From assembly GCA_027924585.1 (NCBI GenBank), contig BSBM01000762.1, positions 8,900,501 to 8,964,500 on the forward strand: a stretch of 64,000 nucleotides of DNA, given 5' to 3'. Source of the DNA: Larix kaempferi (Eukaryota > Streptophyta > Pinopsida > Pinales > Pinaceae). Positions 43,269 to 54,531 of the stretch are shown here, one piece after another. Made by a program: the position numbers and the translations under genes. Numbering within the stretch: position 1 is the first letter of the stretch; each line of letters starts with the position of its first letter. The notes beneath the pieces are model-generated. The model searched no databases. It saw only the letters and a program-made list of their open reading frames with translations, and was not told the origin of the DNA.

Positions 43269-43779
43269 TTGTTAGTAGATATATTGAAATATCAACCCAA
43301 AGTTTTGCATATATCATCGTAAATTAATAAATCATTCATAATGACCCTTATAGAAAATAAAACCATAGGATTTGACATCAATTAAGTATAACTAAGTGGC
43401 ATGATTGCACATCAACGATGTGCAGATTGCAATTACCGTTTCTGCGAGCGAAATATCATTCAACCATGCATCAGTTAAAGTTTGGCATAAGATCGTGATA
43501 AATCAACATAATAACACATGCAATTAGCAGTCAAATATCAGAGTTTTAATCATTAAGAAATCATCGGATTCAAGGAATTCATGTTTGATCAAGCATAACA
43601 CAGAGGAAAAACCATATAAATGCTTGAAATCGATGAACCAAGCACCAAAAATAAAAAATTGAAATCATTATGCCAGATGCAGTCATGGCCATCGGATCAT
43701 TGTATATGAACAGTCGTGATGTGGTATGCGGGATTCCAAGTGCAGGCACTCATTATTTGCTAATATGTACACCCTTCTG

Positions 43780-44020
43780 CAATCCGCAAATGCGGGTTGC
43801 AAAATGCAAAACACAATGCATGGTCAAAGTACTTCCCGCATCCCGCAATTTGCGGCTTGCGGGTTGCGTGAAGAAAACTTACATGCAATTTTCTAAAAAA
43901 CCTCTTTCCGCATCCCGCAATCCGCAAATTGTAGGTTGCAGGTTGCGGAAGGGAAAAATTCAAATGCAAACCAAAGAGTCTGCAATCCGCAATTTTGGGT
44001 TGTGGGTTGCAGGATGATCG
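43780..44020. repeat. Cluster of inverted CCGCAA / TTGCGG motifs
   Basis: Units such as CCCGCAATTTGCGGCTTGCG and CCGCAATCCGCAAATTGTAG recur at about 43780, 43840, 43910 and 43980. Each can fold on itself. The G+C content is far above that of the surroundings. Similar words occur in the LTRs of the nested chromovirus. Confidence 0.7.
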
Positions 44021-45583
44021 AAATTTTTTAACTAAAAACTTATTTCCACAATTCATAAGAACACACTAAAATGCATAATTTAAGAAAAAAAATATTTACT
44101 AACTTAATTAAATCAAATCAAAGGCAACAAAATGATTGTCAAACAGGTTATAAAACCCCCAAATTGATTAAGTTAGTCTTTGATATGAAATTGGGGTTCC
44201 CACATTTTGGATAAAACATGGGATCTGTTGTACCTACAACAAATGGCGACTGGCTGGGAAGAACCAATTATCTCTATAAATGAAACCCTTAGTTATAAGG
44301 CATACATTCCAACCAACTCATGTTTCAACCTGCAATCCACCAAAAGATCTTATGAAAACACAATCAAAATATGAGAGTTAATCATATGATCAATACATTG
44401 CCATCCAAAATCGATTGAAGATAATACCTAATCTGATAAGGCAGTCTAGGAGAAGAAACATAAATCCTCTACCTTACTGTAATCATGGAAGGGTAGATTT
44501 ATGATTAACCTTTGGAATAAACTCAGATCCATTTTGCATTACAACAGATGGATCACCTTGGGTTTATTAATTATTTATTTATGTACATGTATATTTCTCT
44601 CTCTTTTTTTCATTTTTTTTTAAACAACTAAGTGAGACTTTTGTTGATATAAGGTCATTTCCCTCACTTGGTGATCGGAAGCTGGCAATGCCATTCACAA
44701 ACTTGATTTGGAATCTAAACAATCTAGCTCGATCAGGAGACTTCTTGTCTTTCAGTTTTCTAAACTGAAAGCAATTACCATGGCTTGGTGACCATAGGTG
44801 GTAATTCCAGTCCAAAATCAAATCCATGATTATGGTAGGGATGGCTTGTGATAACACCCCCCTTTTCCTTATATGCAACAAACCATCTTAAAAGAAAATA
44901 AAAATTTATTACTTTATATATTACAAGACACTACCATGGCTTGGTGACCACACGACAACAGTGTTACTCATTGATGTTATTGTAGATCATGAATGGACCG
45001 ACCTGTGATAGGATCTTCCATCCTCCAACTAGAGCTAAAAGTCATCCCCCAAGTTTGGTGGCTTGATGTGGAGATGTCATTCCACTTAAATATCTATGAA
45101 CATAATGGGTTGGCTCTTAATGAGACCCCCCATCTTGTAATCTACTTTTATTTTAAAAGATTATTATTCAAAGTGACCAGAATGGCATCCAGAATAGCTA
45201 AGTCTAACCAGGCTATAAGAGATTATGCGATTTACTCATGAAACACAAAGTAAAGAACTCTAATCTTCTCTTCAACTTCAATTAATCATACCAATATTTA
45301 AAAGATGTTGATGATAGTGGGAAGATATCGATCAAGGCCCTGCAAAAATTGACTGTTTGATTCCATGAAGAGCATCTTTTTTACATAGGTCGAATGGAAA
45401 AGAAACTGGCATACTACCTGAAAACTTCATATTGTATTAATCTCATAGAAACACTGATCAACAACCTTTTCCAAATGTGCAGACTTATTAAAATAAAAGA
45501 ATCATAAGTAGAAGAAAATCAATCAAAGGCACAAGCAAAGAAACAAAGAACACTTTATGTACGAGTGGACCAACATGCTCTCC

Positions 45584-47121
45584 TCAAACAAAGTACTTCT
45601 TGCGAAACTGGACATTCACTAGATAGGTTTTTAAAAAACCTTCCAGTGTTTGTAAACAGACAGTACCAGGACCAATCTTTTCTATAACAATGAAAGGTCC
45701 TAGCCATAAGCATTAGAACTTAGTGTAATCATTTTTGTCCTTATGTTACTTGTCCCATTTTAGAACTAAGTCCCCCACAGAGAACTCCCTATCAGATGAA
45801 CACTTCTCATCAAACCACCTCTTCACAAGCTGTTGATGTTGATACAACTTGTTTTTAGAATTTTCCCTGTCCTCTTCTAGTTTGAGTAATGTATAAATTT
45901 TGCGCTGGAGTGGGGAAGAGTCATCTTCTTGCACAACCTGTGCTAGTTGTAGGGAAGGGATCATAAGGTTGGATGGTAAGACAGCCTCCTTACCTTATAC
46001 TAAGTAGTAAGGGGAGTTTCCAATGGCCACTTTAGGGGTGACACGGTCTGCCCAAAGAACATTGTATAACTGAATGTGCCAATTCTTGTGGTGAGTAGCC
46101 ATTGTCTTCTTTAGGATGTTAATTAAATTCTTATTAGAAGACTCTACTAATCCATTTCCTTGTGGATAATAATTGGCAGAAAATTTTAATTTTATCCCTT
46201 TTTAAAGGGCATATTGAGTTAACTCAAAAGAGGAGAAGTATGAAGCATTTTCAAACAGTAGGAATTCCGGAGCACCAAACCTTGTGAATATCTGACTTTC
46301 CAGAAATGAAATTACTTCGGTCGTATTCGCTTGTCTCAGAGGGACTTCCTCTACCCATCTGGTATAGTTTGTATCTATCAAAATATACTTGTGTTGGACA
46401 GAAGAAGGAGGATTAATAGGTCCAAAAAAATTAAGACCCTACTGCTGGAACGAGAATTGAACTGTGACTGGCTGCAAAGGAAGTGCAGGTTTCTTCATTT
46501 TTCCAGCACACTTCTGACAAGGTTCACATATTCTGGCATAAACATAGGGGTCCTTAAACAAAGTAGGCCAGTAGTAACCCACTCTTAAGATATTGTGGGA
46601 AGTGGTTTCTCCCAAAAATTGTCCTCCTGCAGGCCCTACATGAAATTCCAAAAGAATATTCTCATTTTGAGTTCTCTCTAGACATCTAACGAAAACACCA
46701 TCATAATTTTTTCTAAATAAAACACCATCTATAAATTGATATGGTGCATATTTTAATATTAAGGCTTTGTGTTTTCTAAAGTTAAGGGTTTCAGGAGCAT
46801 ACCCATGAATTAAGAAAAATTCAATGTCATCATACCAGTCAGATGCTTGAGTAGTGATAACATTGACAGAACCTGCTGAGGAGCTTTCTTCTCGCTCCCA
46901 CTCGACTTGTTTTTTGACAGGCTCATTGGACTGAGCGGTAAGCAAACACAAACCTTGGCCTTTCACTATTTTTGCTGGTCTTATCTCTAAATCATATTCT
47001 TGTAGAGCTGTCATCCAGTGATCTCTTTTCTCCCCCAATTCCTTTTGTATCAGAACATTTCTAATAGCTGCATAAGACACAATTAGTTTAGTTATAGACT
47101 TCAATAAGCAAGGTCTAAAAT
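45584..47121 (-). pseudogene. Ty3-B RNase H C-terminus and integrase, inactivated
   Basis: Reading right to left: HFRPCLLKSITKLIV, NVLIQKELGEKRDHWMTALQ and EYDLEIRPAKIVKGQGL (end of RNase H), and a connection region. Then come the integrase zinc finger (H..H..C..C, with NILRVGYYWPTLFKDPYVYA), a catalytic core, and a C-terminal GPF motif (WLGPFIVIEKIGPGT) ending RKKYFV-stop at 45584. In the core the first catalytic Asp reads Asn (GLNFFGPI) and the second reads Glu (LLFENASYF), while the Glu is kept (GNGLVESSNKN). Stops are present. Ty3-C retains both Asp residues, which supports this reading. Confidence 0.85.
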
Positions 47122-47126
47122 GTTGA

Positions 47127-48523
47127 TGATGCAAGAGCATCGTTGCTGAGTCAGCATGTGATTACTTGATCACATGTTGTGACTAGCTGAGGACAAACTG
47201 TTCTGATGTGGACAATCTGAGTTGTTTGTGATGACCTATGTTTTGTTATCTGTTGGATTCACGCATGTTGTAAATTGATGCCTTGTCTATTTTGGTATGA
47301 TAGTACTAGCGACGAGATGATACTCCCTACATGGAGATAAAGCTAGTTTAGCTAGTCGGCTAAGTAATGATGTAGACATGCCGTTGTGGAGTCTGTTAGG
47401 TTGTTAGGTTGTTGAGTGGCTCGAAATGCTATTAGGGTGTCGAATGCATAAGTAGGGCAGGATAGAATGAGTTAAGGGTTGTTTGTTGGTCAGCTCGGGA
47501 TTAGGGGTCATTCTATAGGGAATGCAATTTCCATATTGTCTATAAGTAAATATAGAAGAACTGTGTGTTGAAGACATCTTTATGTATATTTGAATCAAGA
47601 ATGCTTTGAGTTTCTATCAGGTTGAGCTATGTGCATTTGTGACCTGACTTCTATGTGAAAGAACCTCTATGTTGCGTTGATTTGATTTTTGTGTGCAGAG
47701 AAGAACCTTAATGTGTTTACGGACCAATAGCGATTCAATTCTTTAAGTAGGAATTCTCATTTGTGTGGAGTTTTCCAAGTATCTGGATGAAGGTTGAGCT
47801 ACATTTATCGTTCCATGGTCAAATCGGCCAAGAAATTGTGAAGAAGCTAAGTAAATCTAGCTTGTCAAGTTGAATGGCTCAAATCTAAGCCGAACAAATG
47901 ATCAACGAAGGGGAAGCATTATTCAAAGTTAAGTTGCGCGGAGGATACATTCCTGCAAGCCTAAGTGAAGTATTTTGCCTTGATCATAGATCAACAGCTG
48001 AGATCAGATCCGTAAGGATGAACGGTGAAGATAGCGCCCATAGAACAGAAGAAGCACAAGGTTTAGAGGCAAGGTGTTGTGGAGGAAAAGTTGCGGAAGG
48101 AATTTTTAGAGAAGTCACGTGATCATCCCGTAACTCGCAACCCACAAGTTGCGGAAAAAGGTATTGCAGAAAAGATTTTGTGGACTGACTTGTCGAGCGA
48201 GTCAAAGAAACACCCCTCAACCTGCAGTCCTCAATTGCTGAAAGGCTATTGCGGAGAGGACTGTGCGGAAAGAGTGTTGTGGAGCTGGTGATTGCGGAAG
48301 GCAATTGCAAGAAGGAAGGTGATCTCGCAAGAAGATTGCGGAAGGTCATTTTCGAGGGTTTGAGACCCCAAAAGGTTGTGGAAAACCTGTGTTGAAGGTC
48401 AGGCCTATGTGGAAGAAGGACTAGGCTAGTTTCTAGCCGAGTCAGGGACTAATTCTACCAAATCACCCCAGATCCTGGAAGGGTGAGGGTTGAGTTGGCT
48501 GAGGTCGACCCGATGCCCCATCA
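47127..48523 (+). repeat. 5' LTR of the nested chromovirus
   Basis: This is a 1397-bp repeat of 53137-54526. Its 3' third (48055-48345) is rich in TTGCGGAA and CGCAACCC motifs in both orientations, which are degraded in the other LTR by C-to-T/G-to-A changes. The paired short frames seen in both LTRs are not genes. Confidence 0.92.
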
Positions 48524-48527
48524 GTTT

Positions 48528-48539
48528 TGGTATTAGAGC
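48528..48539 (+). other. Primer-binding site of the nested chromovirus
   Basis: TGGTATTAGAGC is one change from the initiator tRNA-Met complement and lies four bases after the LTR end. Confidence 0.88.
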
Positions 48540-48600
48540 AAAATCATAATCCAGTAGAAAAATAGCATGGATTTTTTGTGTGATACAGCAGAGCAAAGAC

Positions 48601-51600
48601 ATGGCTGCACACATGAGAGGAGCAAGAATACGTGGCAAAGGAAGATTGGCGATGAATGCCGAAGTCCTAGAGGAAATGAGAGAAATGCGAGCACGTATGG
48701 AAGCTATGGAGATGGGTCAATGAAGAGATCCAGAAGTAGGAACGTAAGTGATCCTGAAGAAGATGAACAAGAGGAAGCAGCACCTATGCGAGAAACAATG
48801 GAGTTGAGATACTTTCGGTCAATTCTTGGAGCAACTTCGAGGTCGAAATCTGAGTTTCCTACCTATGAAGGAAGTATCACTGCAGAACACCTCATTGATT
48901 GGATTAATGAGCTAGATAAATACTTTGAGTATGATGAAGTTGAAGAGAACAAGAAAGTCAGATTTTCAGTGACCAGATTGAAAGGACATGCATAATTATA
49001 GTGGGATAGTGTGCAAGCTAAAAGAAAAAGAAAGAACAAATCAGTCATAAAGAACTCGGATAGAATGGTAGTTAATCTCAGAGAAAATTTCTTACCCAAG
49101 TATTACCAGTTGACATTGTACAGACAAATGTAGAACCTTAGGGAAAGAATATTAACTGTAAGAGAGTATACAGAGGAGTTTTACAAAGTGAACCTAAGGG
49201 CAAGCTATGTATAAGAATCAGCAGAGAAGACTACTAGATATGTCAATGGTCTTAGAATGGAAATTCGGGATGAGATCAGTATGATATCAACTAGAACAAT
49301 AGATGAGGCATACCAATGTGCCTTGAGAGAAGAAGAGAAGTTGTTAAGAAAACAGAGCTTCCAGAGAAGCAGAGGTTCGACCCAAGGGAGGGGGAAAACA
49401 ACTGGAAGAAGAAGGTTTGCAGCCCAGAGAGGAGGACCTAGTAACTCACACCAGCATAAGCACCAAGAAAGAGGAAAAAACTCCAGAGACAGAGGACCTT
49501 ACCATAGAGATAGAGGTAGAGGAAGAGGTAGAGAAAATGTCTATAGATGTTATAGGTGTAACAGGTTGGGACACAGATCTTTTGAATGCCCAAAGAAGGA
49601 AGAAGTAGGACATACGGGAGCCTATGTAGCTCAGAAAGAGCAGCAGCAAGAACATACAACAATAGATGAGAACATGCCAGAAAAGGGAGAGTCTTTAGTG
49701 ATGAAAAATACCTTATTGAAACCTAAAAAGGAAGAAGTGGAACTTGTCCAAAGGAAGGCTTTATTCAGAACCATGTGTAAAGCAAAAGGGAAGTGTTGTA
49801 AGATGGTGATTGATAGTGGGAGCACTGACAACCTTGTTTCCACAGAGATGTTGGACAAAGTGAGTTTGAGAAGGAGTAAGCATCCTTTTCCATACAAAGT
49901 ATCATGGTTGCATAAAGGACATCAAATTCTGGCAAGTGAACAATGTGAAGTTGAATTTCAAATAGGCACATATAAGGATAAGATTGTATGTGATGTTATT
50001 ACCATGGATGTTTGTCATATTATTCTAGGGAGGCCTTGGCAGTTTGATAAAAATGTAGTACATGATGGTAGGAGTAACTATTATAGTTTTATCCAAGATG
50101 GGGTAAAACATATTCTTCATCCTTTACAAGGAGAGAGTTCAACAGAGCAACAGACATCAAAAGTCCTGATGTTGATAGGAAAAGAGTATTTGCAACAAAT
50201 TAATGAGGAGGAACTAAACTATGTTGTAGTATGTAAACCCAGAGTGTTAGTGATGAAGACTAACATTACATATCTACCTGAGGAGATTCAGGAGATGTTG
50301 GGGGAGTTTATTGACATTGTGGTAGATGATTTGACCAATGAGTTACCACCGAAGAGGGATAGCAGTCACCATATTGATTTTATTCCTGGAGCAAGTTTAC
50401 CAAACAAGGCAGCATATAGACTGACACCGCGAGAGAATGTAGAAGTCAACAGGCAAGTAAAAGGATTGGTTTAGAAGAGCCTGAGTCCATGTGCAATACC
50501 AGCAGTACTGACACCAAAGAAGGATGGTGAGTGGAGGATGTGTACTGACTCCAGAGAAATTAACAAGATTACCATCATATACAAATTTCCATTACCAAGG
50601 ATGGATGACATGATGGATTTCCTTGGTGGGGCAAAATGCTTTTCAAAACTAGACTTGAAGAGTGGATACCATTAGATTAGAATTCGAGAAGGAGATGAGT
50701 GGAAGACTGCCTTCAAAACAAATGAGGGGTTGTATGAGTGGTTGGTTATGCCATTTGGACTATCCAATGCACCAAGCACATTCATGAGATTGATAAATGA
50801 ATTCTTGAGAGATTTCATAGGTAAGTTTGTGATAGTTTACCTTGATGATATTCTGATTTTCAATCGATCAAAAGAAGAGCATTTGAAACACCTGAGATAT
50901 CTCTTGGAGAGACTGCAACCATAAAATTTGCTAGTAAATGTGAAGAAGTGTACCTTTCTGAAGTCAGAACTAGTATACTTGGGTTTTTTTATCTCAAGTG
51001 ATGGATTGAAGATGGATCTAGAGAAAGTGTAGGGAATCATTGATTGGCCTTCACCACAGAGCATTTTTTAGGTAAGGAGTTTCCATGGATTGGCAAGTTT
51101 TTATAGGAAGTTTATAAAGAATTTCAGTGGTATTTGTGCACCTATAATTGGAACCATTAGGAAGGATCAACACCCATTCCAATGGACAACAGAGGCTGGG
51201 AGATTCCAGTTCTTGAAAAAGAAGATTACTGAACAACCAGTATTGAAACTACCAGATTTCAAGCACCCTTTCAAAGTGAAGTGTTATGCCAATGGAGTGG
51301 AAATTGGAGCTGCACTCAGTCAACAAGATAGAGTTGTATCATATTTTAGTGAAAAAATAAATGAGGCCAAACAAAAGTATTCCTCATATGATAAGGAATT
51401 TTATGTTATTGTTCAAGCATTAAAACATCGGAGACATTATTTGATGCCTAGTGAGTTTGTTTTGTTTTCATATAATCATGCATTGCAGTATATCATGGAG
51501 CAACCTAAGTTGAACCAAAAACATGTCAAGTGGGTTGAGTTCATGCAAAACTTTACCCTTGTGATAAAGCACATAAGTGGGAAATCAAATCGAGTAGATG

Positions 51601-53125
51601 ATGCTTTAAGAAGAAGACAGTTGATGGTGCAAGAGAATCAGATCCAAGTTGTATGATTTGAACATTTAATAGATTTGTATGAGGCTGACACTGATTCTCA
51701 GAATGCATATAGAGCTTGTAGAAATCCTATAGAAATAGACAGAGAAACATGGATTGAGTATATGTTACAAGATGGTTTACTCTTTAAGAACAGTAAGTTA
51801 TGTATTCCCAAGTGTTCCATGAGAGAGAACTTGATACAGGAGAAGCACCATGGAGGAATGGCAGGTCACTTTGGGAGTGATAAAAATTTTGGTCAGTTAA
51901 GTCATTTTTAATTTTGGTCAGAGATGAGATCTAAAGTTGAAAATTTTGTGAGCAAATGTAGGGTATGTCAGTATGCCAAAGGGAGAATCCAGAACATGGG
52001 CTTATACACACCCTTGCCTATTCTAACTAGGCATTGGGATTCTGTGAGTATGGATTTCACTTTGGGTTTGCCAAAAACTCAGAAGGGATATGATTCTATT
52101 TTTTTGGTGGTGGATAGATTCACTAAGATGGCACATTTTGTTCCATGTTATAATACTAGTGATGCCACACATGTTGCTAAATTTTTTTTGATGAAGTTGT
52201 GAAGATAAATGGTTTACCTAAGAGTATTGTATCTGACAAGGATGTGAAATTCACAGGTCATTTTTGGAGGACATTGTGGAAGAAGTTGGGTACTAAGATG
52301 AAGTTTAGTTCAGCATATCATCCACGGTCTGATGGCCAAACTGAGGTAGTAAACAAAAGTCTAGGTAACATGTTGAGAAGCCTGATTGGAGAAAATTCCA
52401 AGCAATGGAATAAGATATTAAGCCAAGCTGAATTTGCATATAATGATTCACCAAACAGAAGTACAGGGATGAGTCCCTTCCAAATTATTTATGGAATGCA
52501 TCCAAGAGGAGCATGTGAACTTTGATATTTGGGTCAATTAGAAAAGAAGCATGCAGATGGAGAAGACTTTGCAACAAGTATCAGTGAGATACAAGAGCAG
52601 GTTAAGGCAAGGTTGCAGCATAGTAACAACAATTACAAATCCAAAGTAGATACCAAGAGAATGGAAAAGAACTATGAAGTGGGAGACTTAGGTTTAGCAC
52701 ATCTAAGGAAGGACAGATTTCAAAAAGGAGAGTACAACAAGTTGAAGATGAAAAGGATTCGACCATGCACGATACTCAGGAAATTTTCAGCAAATGCCTA
52801 TGAACTGGAGATGCCAATAGGAATTGGTATATCACCTATTTTTAATGTTGTAGACTTGTATGCCTATGTGACAAATTATATGGGGAAAGCACCAAAGATG
52901 GAAGATCTACAGTGGATAAAGCATATGCCTGTGGCCTAGCCTTCAGAAGCTGAGCATATCTTGGAGACTAGAGTGGCGAGAAGTACCAGACAAGGGGATT
53001 GTTTAGAATACCTGATCAAGTGGAAAGGATATCCTATGGAGTATTCTACATGGATGGATTCTAAGGAATCAGAAACCAAGGGTTTCTCAGTAACAAACTT
53101 ATTGAACAGGGTTCAGTTATTTTAA
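48601..53125 (+). pseudogene. Chromovirus gag-pol with chromodomain, disrupted
   Basis: The likely start is the ATG at 48601 (MAAHMRGARIRGKGRLAM, then a coiled-coil EVLEEMREMRARMEAMEM). A frameshift near 48720 moves to the main frame, with ELRYFRSILGATSRSKSEFP and IDWINELDKYFEYDEV. After several stops, the knuckle CYRCNRLGHRSFEC (~49545) and protease VIDSGSTDNLVST with ILGRPWQFD follow. RT keeps VYLDDILIF (~50835). RNase H reads CYANGVEIGAAL where DASG is expected, so a catalytic Asp is lost. Integrase keeps the HHCC finger and D (SMDFTLGLP), D (SDKDVKF) and E (SDGQTEVVN). A frameshift lies in a T-run at 52177-52184. The chromodomain at the end reads YLIKWKGYPMEYSTWMDS, and the stop is at 53123-53125. 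Confidence 0.9.
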
Positions 53126-53136
53126 CCTTGGGAGTC

Positions 53137-54526
53137 TGATGCAGGATCATTGTTGCTGAGCCAGCATGTGATTACTTGATCACATGGTGTCACTAGCTGA
53201 GGACAAATTGTTCTTATGTGGACAGTCTGAGCTGTTTGTGATGATCTATTTTCTGTTGTCCATTGGATTCACGCATGCTATAATCTGATGCATTGTCTAT
53301 TTTTGGTATGATAGTACTAGCGGCAAGCTGATACTCCCTACGTGGAGATCAGGCCAGTTTAGGAAGTCATCTAAGTAATGATGCAGACCCGTAGTTATGG
53401 AGTATGTGAGGTTGTTAGGTTGTTGAGTGGCTCGAAATGTTGTTAGGGAGCTCAATGCATAAGTAGGGTAGGATAGAATGAGTTAAGGATTGTTGGTTGG
53501 TCAGCTCGGGATTATGGGTCATTCTATATGGAATGCAATTTCCATATTGTCTGTAAGTAAAGATAGAAGAACTGTGTGTTGAAGAAATCTTTTTGTATAT
53601 TTGAATCAAGAATGATTTGAGTTTCTGTCAGGTTGAGATGTGTGCATTTGTGACCTGACTTTTTGGTGAAAGAACCTTTGTGTTGCGTTCATCTGATTTT
53701 TGTTTGTAGAGAAGAACCCCAATGTGTTTTCAGACCAATAGCCATTCAATTCTTTAAGTAGGAATTCTCATTTGTGTGGATTTTTACAAGTATCCAGACG
53801 AAGGTCGAGCTGCGTTGATCGTTCCATGGTCAAATCGGCCAAGAAATCGTGAAGAAGCTAAGTAAATCTAGCTTGTCGAGTTGAACGGCTCAGATCTAAG
53901 CTGAACAAAAGATCAATGACGGGGAAGCGTTTTTCAAAGTCAAGTTGTGTGGAGAATACATTCCTGCAAGCCTAAGTGAAGGATTCCTCCTTGATCATAG
54001 ATCAACGGCTAAGATCAGATCTGCAAGGATCAATGGGGAAGATAGCACCCGTAGAAGAGAAGAAGTGCAAGGTTTAGCGACAAGGTGTTGCGGAGGAAAA
54101 GTTACGGAAGGACATTTTAGATAAATTAGGTGATCATCCTGCAACCCGCAAGTTGCAGAAAAAGGTATTGTGGAAGAGATTTTATGGACTGACTTGTCGA
54201 GTGAGTCAAAGAAACACCCTGCAACCCGTAGTCCACAATTGTGGAAAGACTATTGCGAAGAGGACTGTACAGAAAGAGTGCTGCAGAGCTGGTGATTGCA
54301 GAAGGCAATTGGGGAACCAAGGTGATCCTACAAGAAGATTGAGAAAGGTCATTTTCGAGGGTTTGAGACCTCAGAAGGTTGCAGAAAACCTGTGTTGAAG
54401 GTCAGGCCTACGTGGCACAAGGACTAGGCTAGTTTCTAGCCGAGTTAGAGACTGATTCTAGCGAATCGCCCCAGATCCTAGAAGGGTGAGGGTTGAGTTG
54501 GCTGAGGTCGACCCGATGCTCCATCA
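53137..54526 (+). repeat. 3' LTR of the nested chromovirus
   Basis: This is a 1390-bp LTR starting TGATGCAGGATCATTG. Many differences from the 5' LTR are transitions at CG sites, as expected for long-methylated plant DNA. A weak purine tract (CCTTGGGAG) precedes it. Confidence 0.92.
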
Positions 54527-54531
54527 GTTTA

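Larger units (their letters stand above)
41790..45583 (-). other. Ty3-B 3' region and presumed LTR
   Basis: About 3.8 kb follows integrase with no pol motif. It should include the 3' LTR, but without a partner LTR in the window the border with untranslated sequence cannot be placed. It contains an unrecognised 132-codon frame (42870-43268) and a cluster of TTGCGG/CCGCAA palindromes (43780-44020). Confidence 0.5.
47127..54526 (+). mobile_element. Chromovirus (Ty3/gypsy with chromodomain) nested in Ty3-B
   Basis: LTRs of 1397 bp (47127-48523) and 1390 bp (53137-54526), both TGATGCA..CATCA, surround a plus-strand gag-pol with a C-terminal chromodomain. Flanking 5-mers are GTTGA (47122-47126) and GTTTA (54527-54531), a target duplication with one later change. 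Removing the element and one 5-mer restores the Ty3-B RNase H frame exactly (..YKPVK + HFRP..), which parallels Ty3-C (YKAVK.FRP). The coding region is followed end to end with stops and one frameshift, so the copy is not autonomous. Confidence 0.93.

Noticed and set aside
44225-44260. TGGCGACTGGCTGGGA as a primer-binding site after an LTR on the plus strand
   Set aside because: It resembles the start of Tat/Ogre-type leaders, but no LTR end or plus-strand element follows, and Ty3-B runs on the minus strand.
47404-53609. Paired 64-codon minus-strand frames at 47404-47598 and 53415-53609
   Set aside because: They are equivalent positions of the two chromovirus LTRs, so their similarity reflects LTR duplication, not a gene family.
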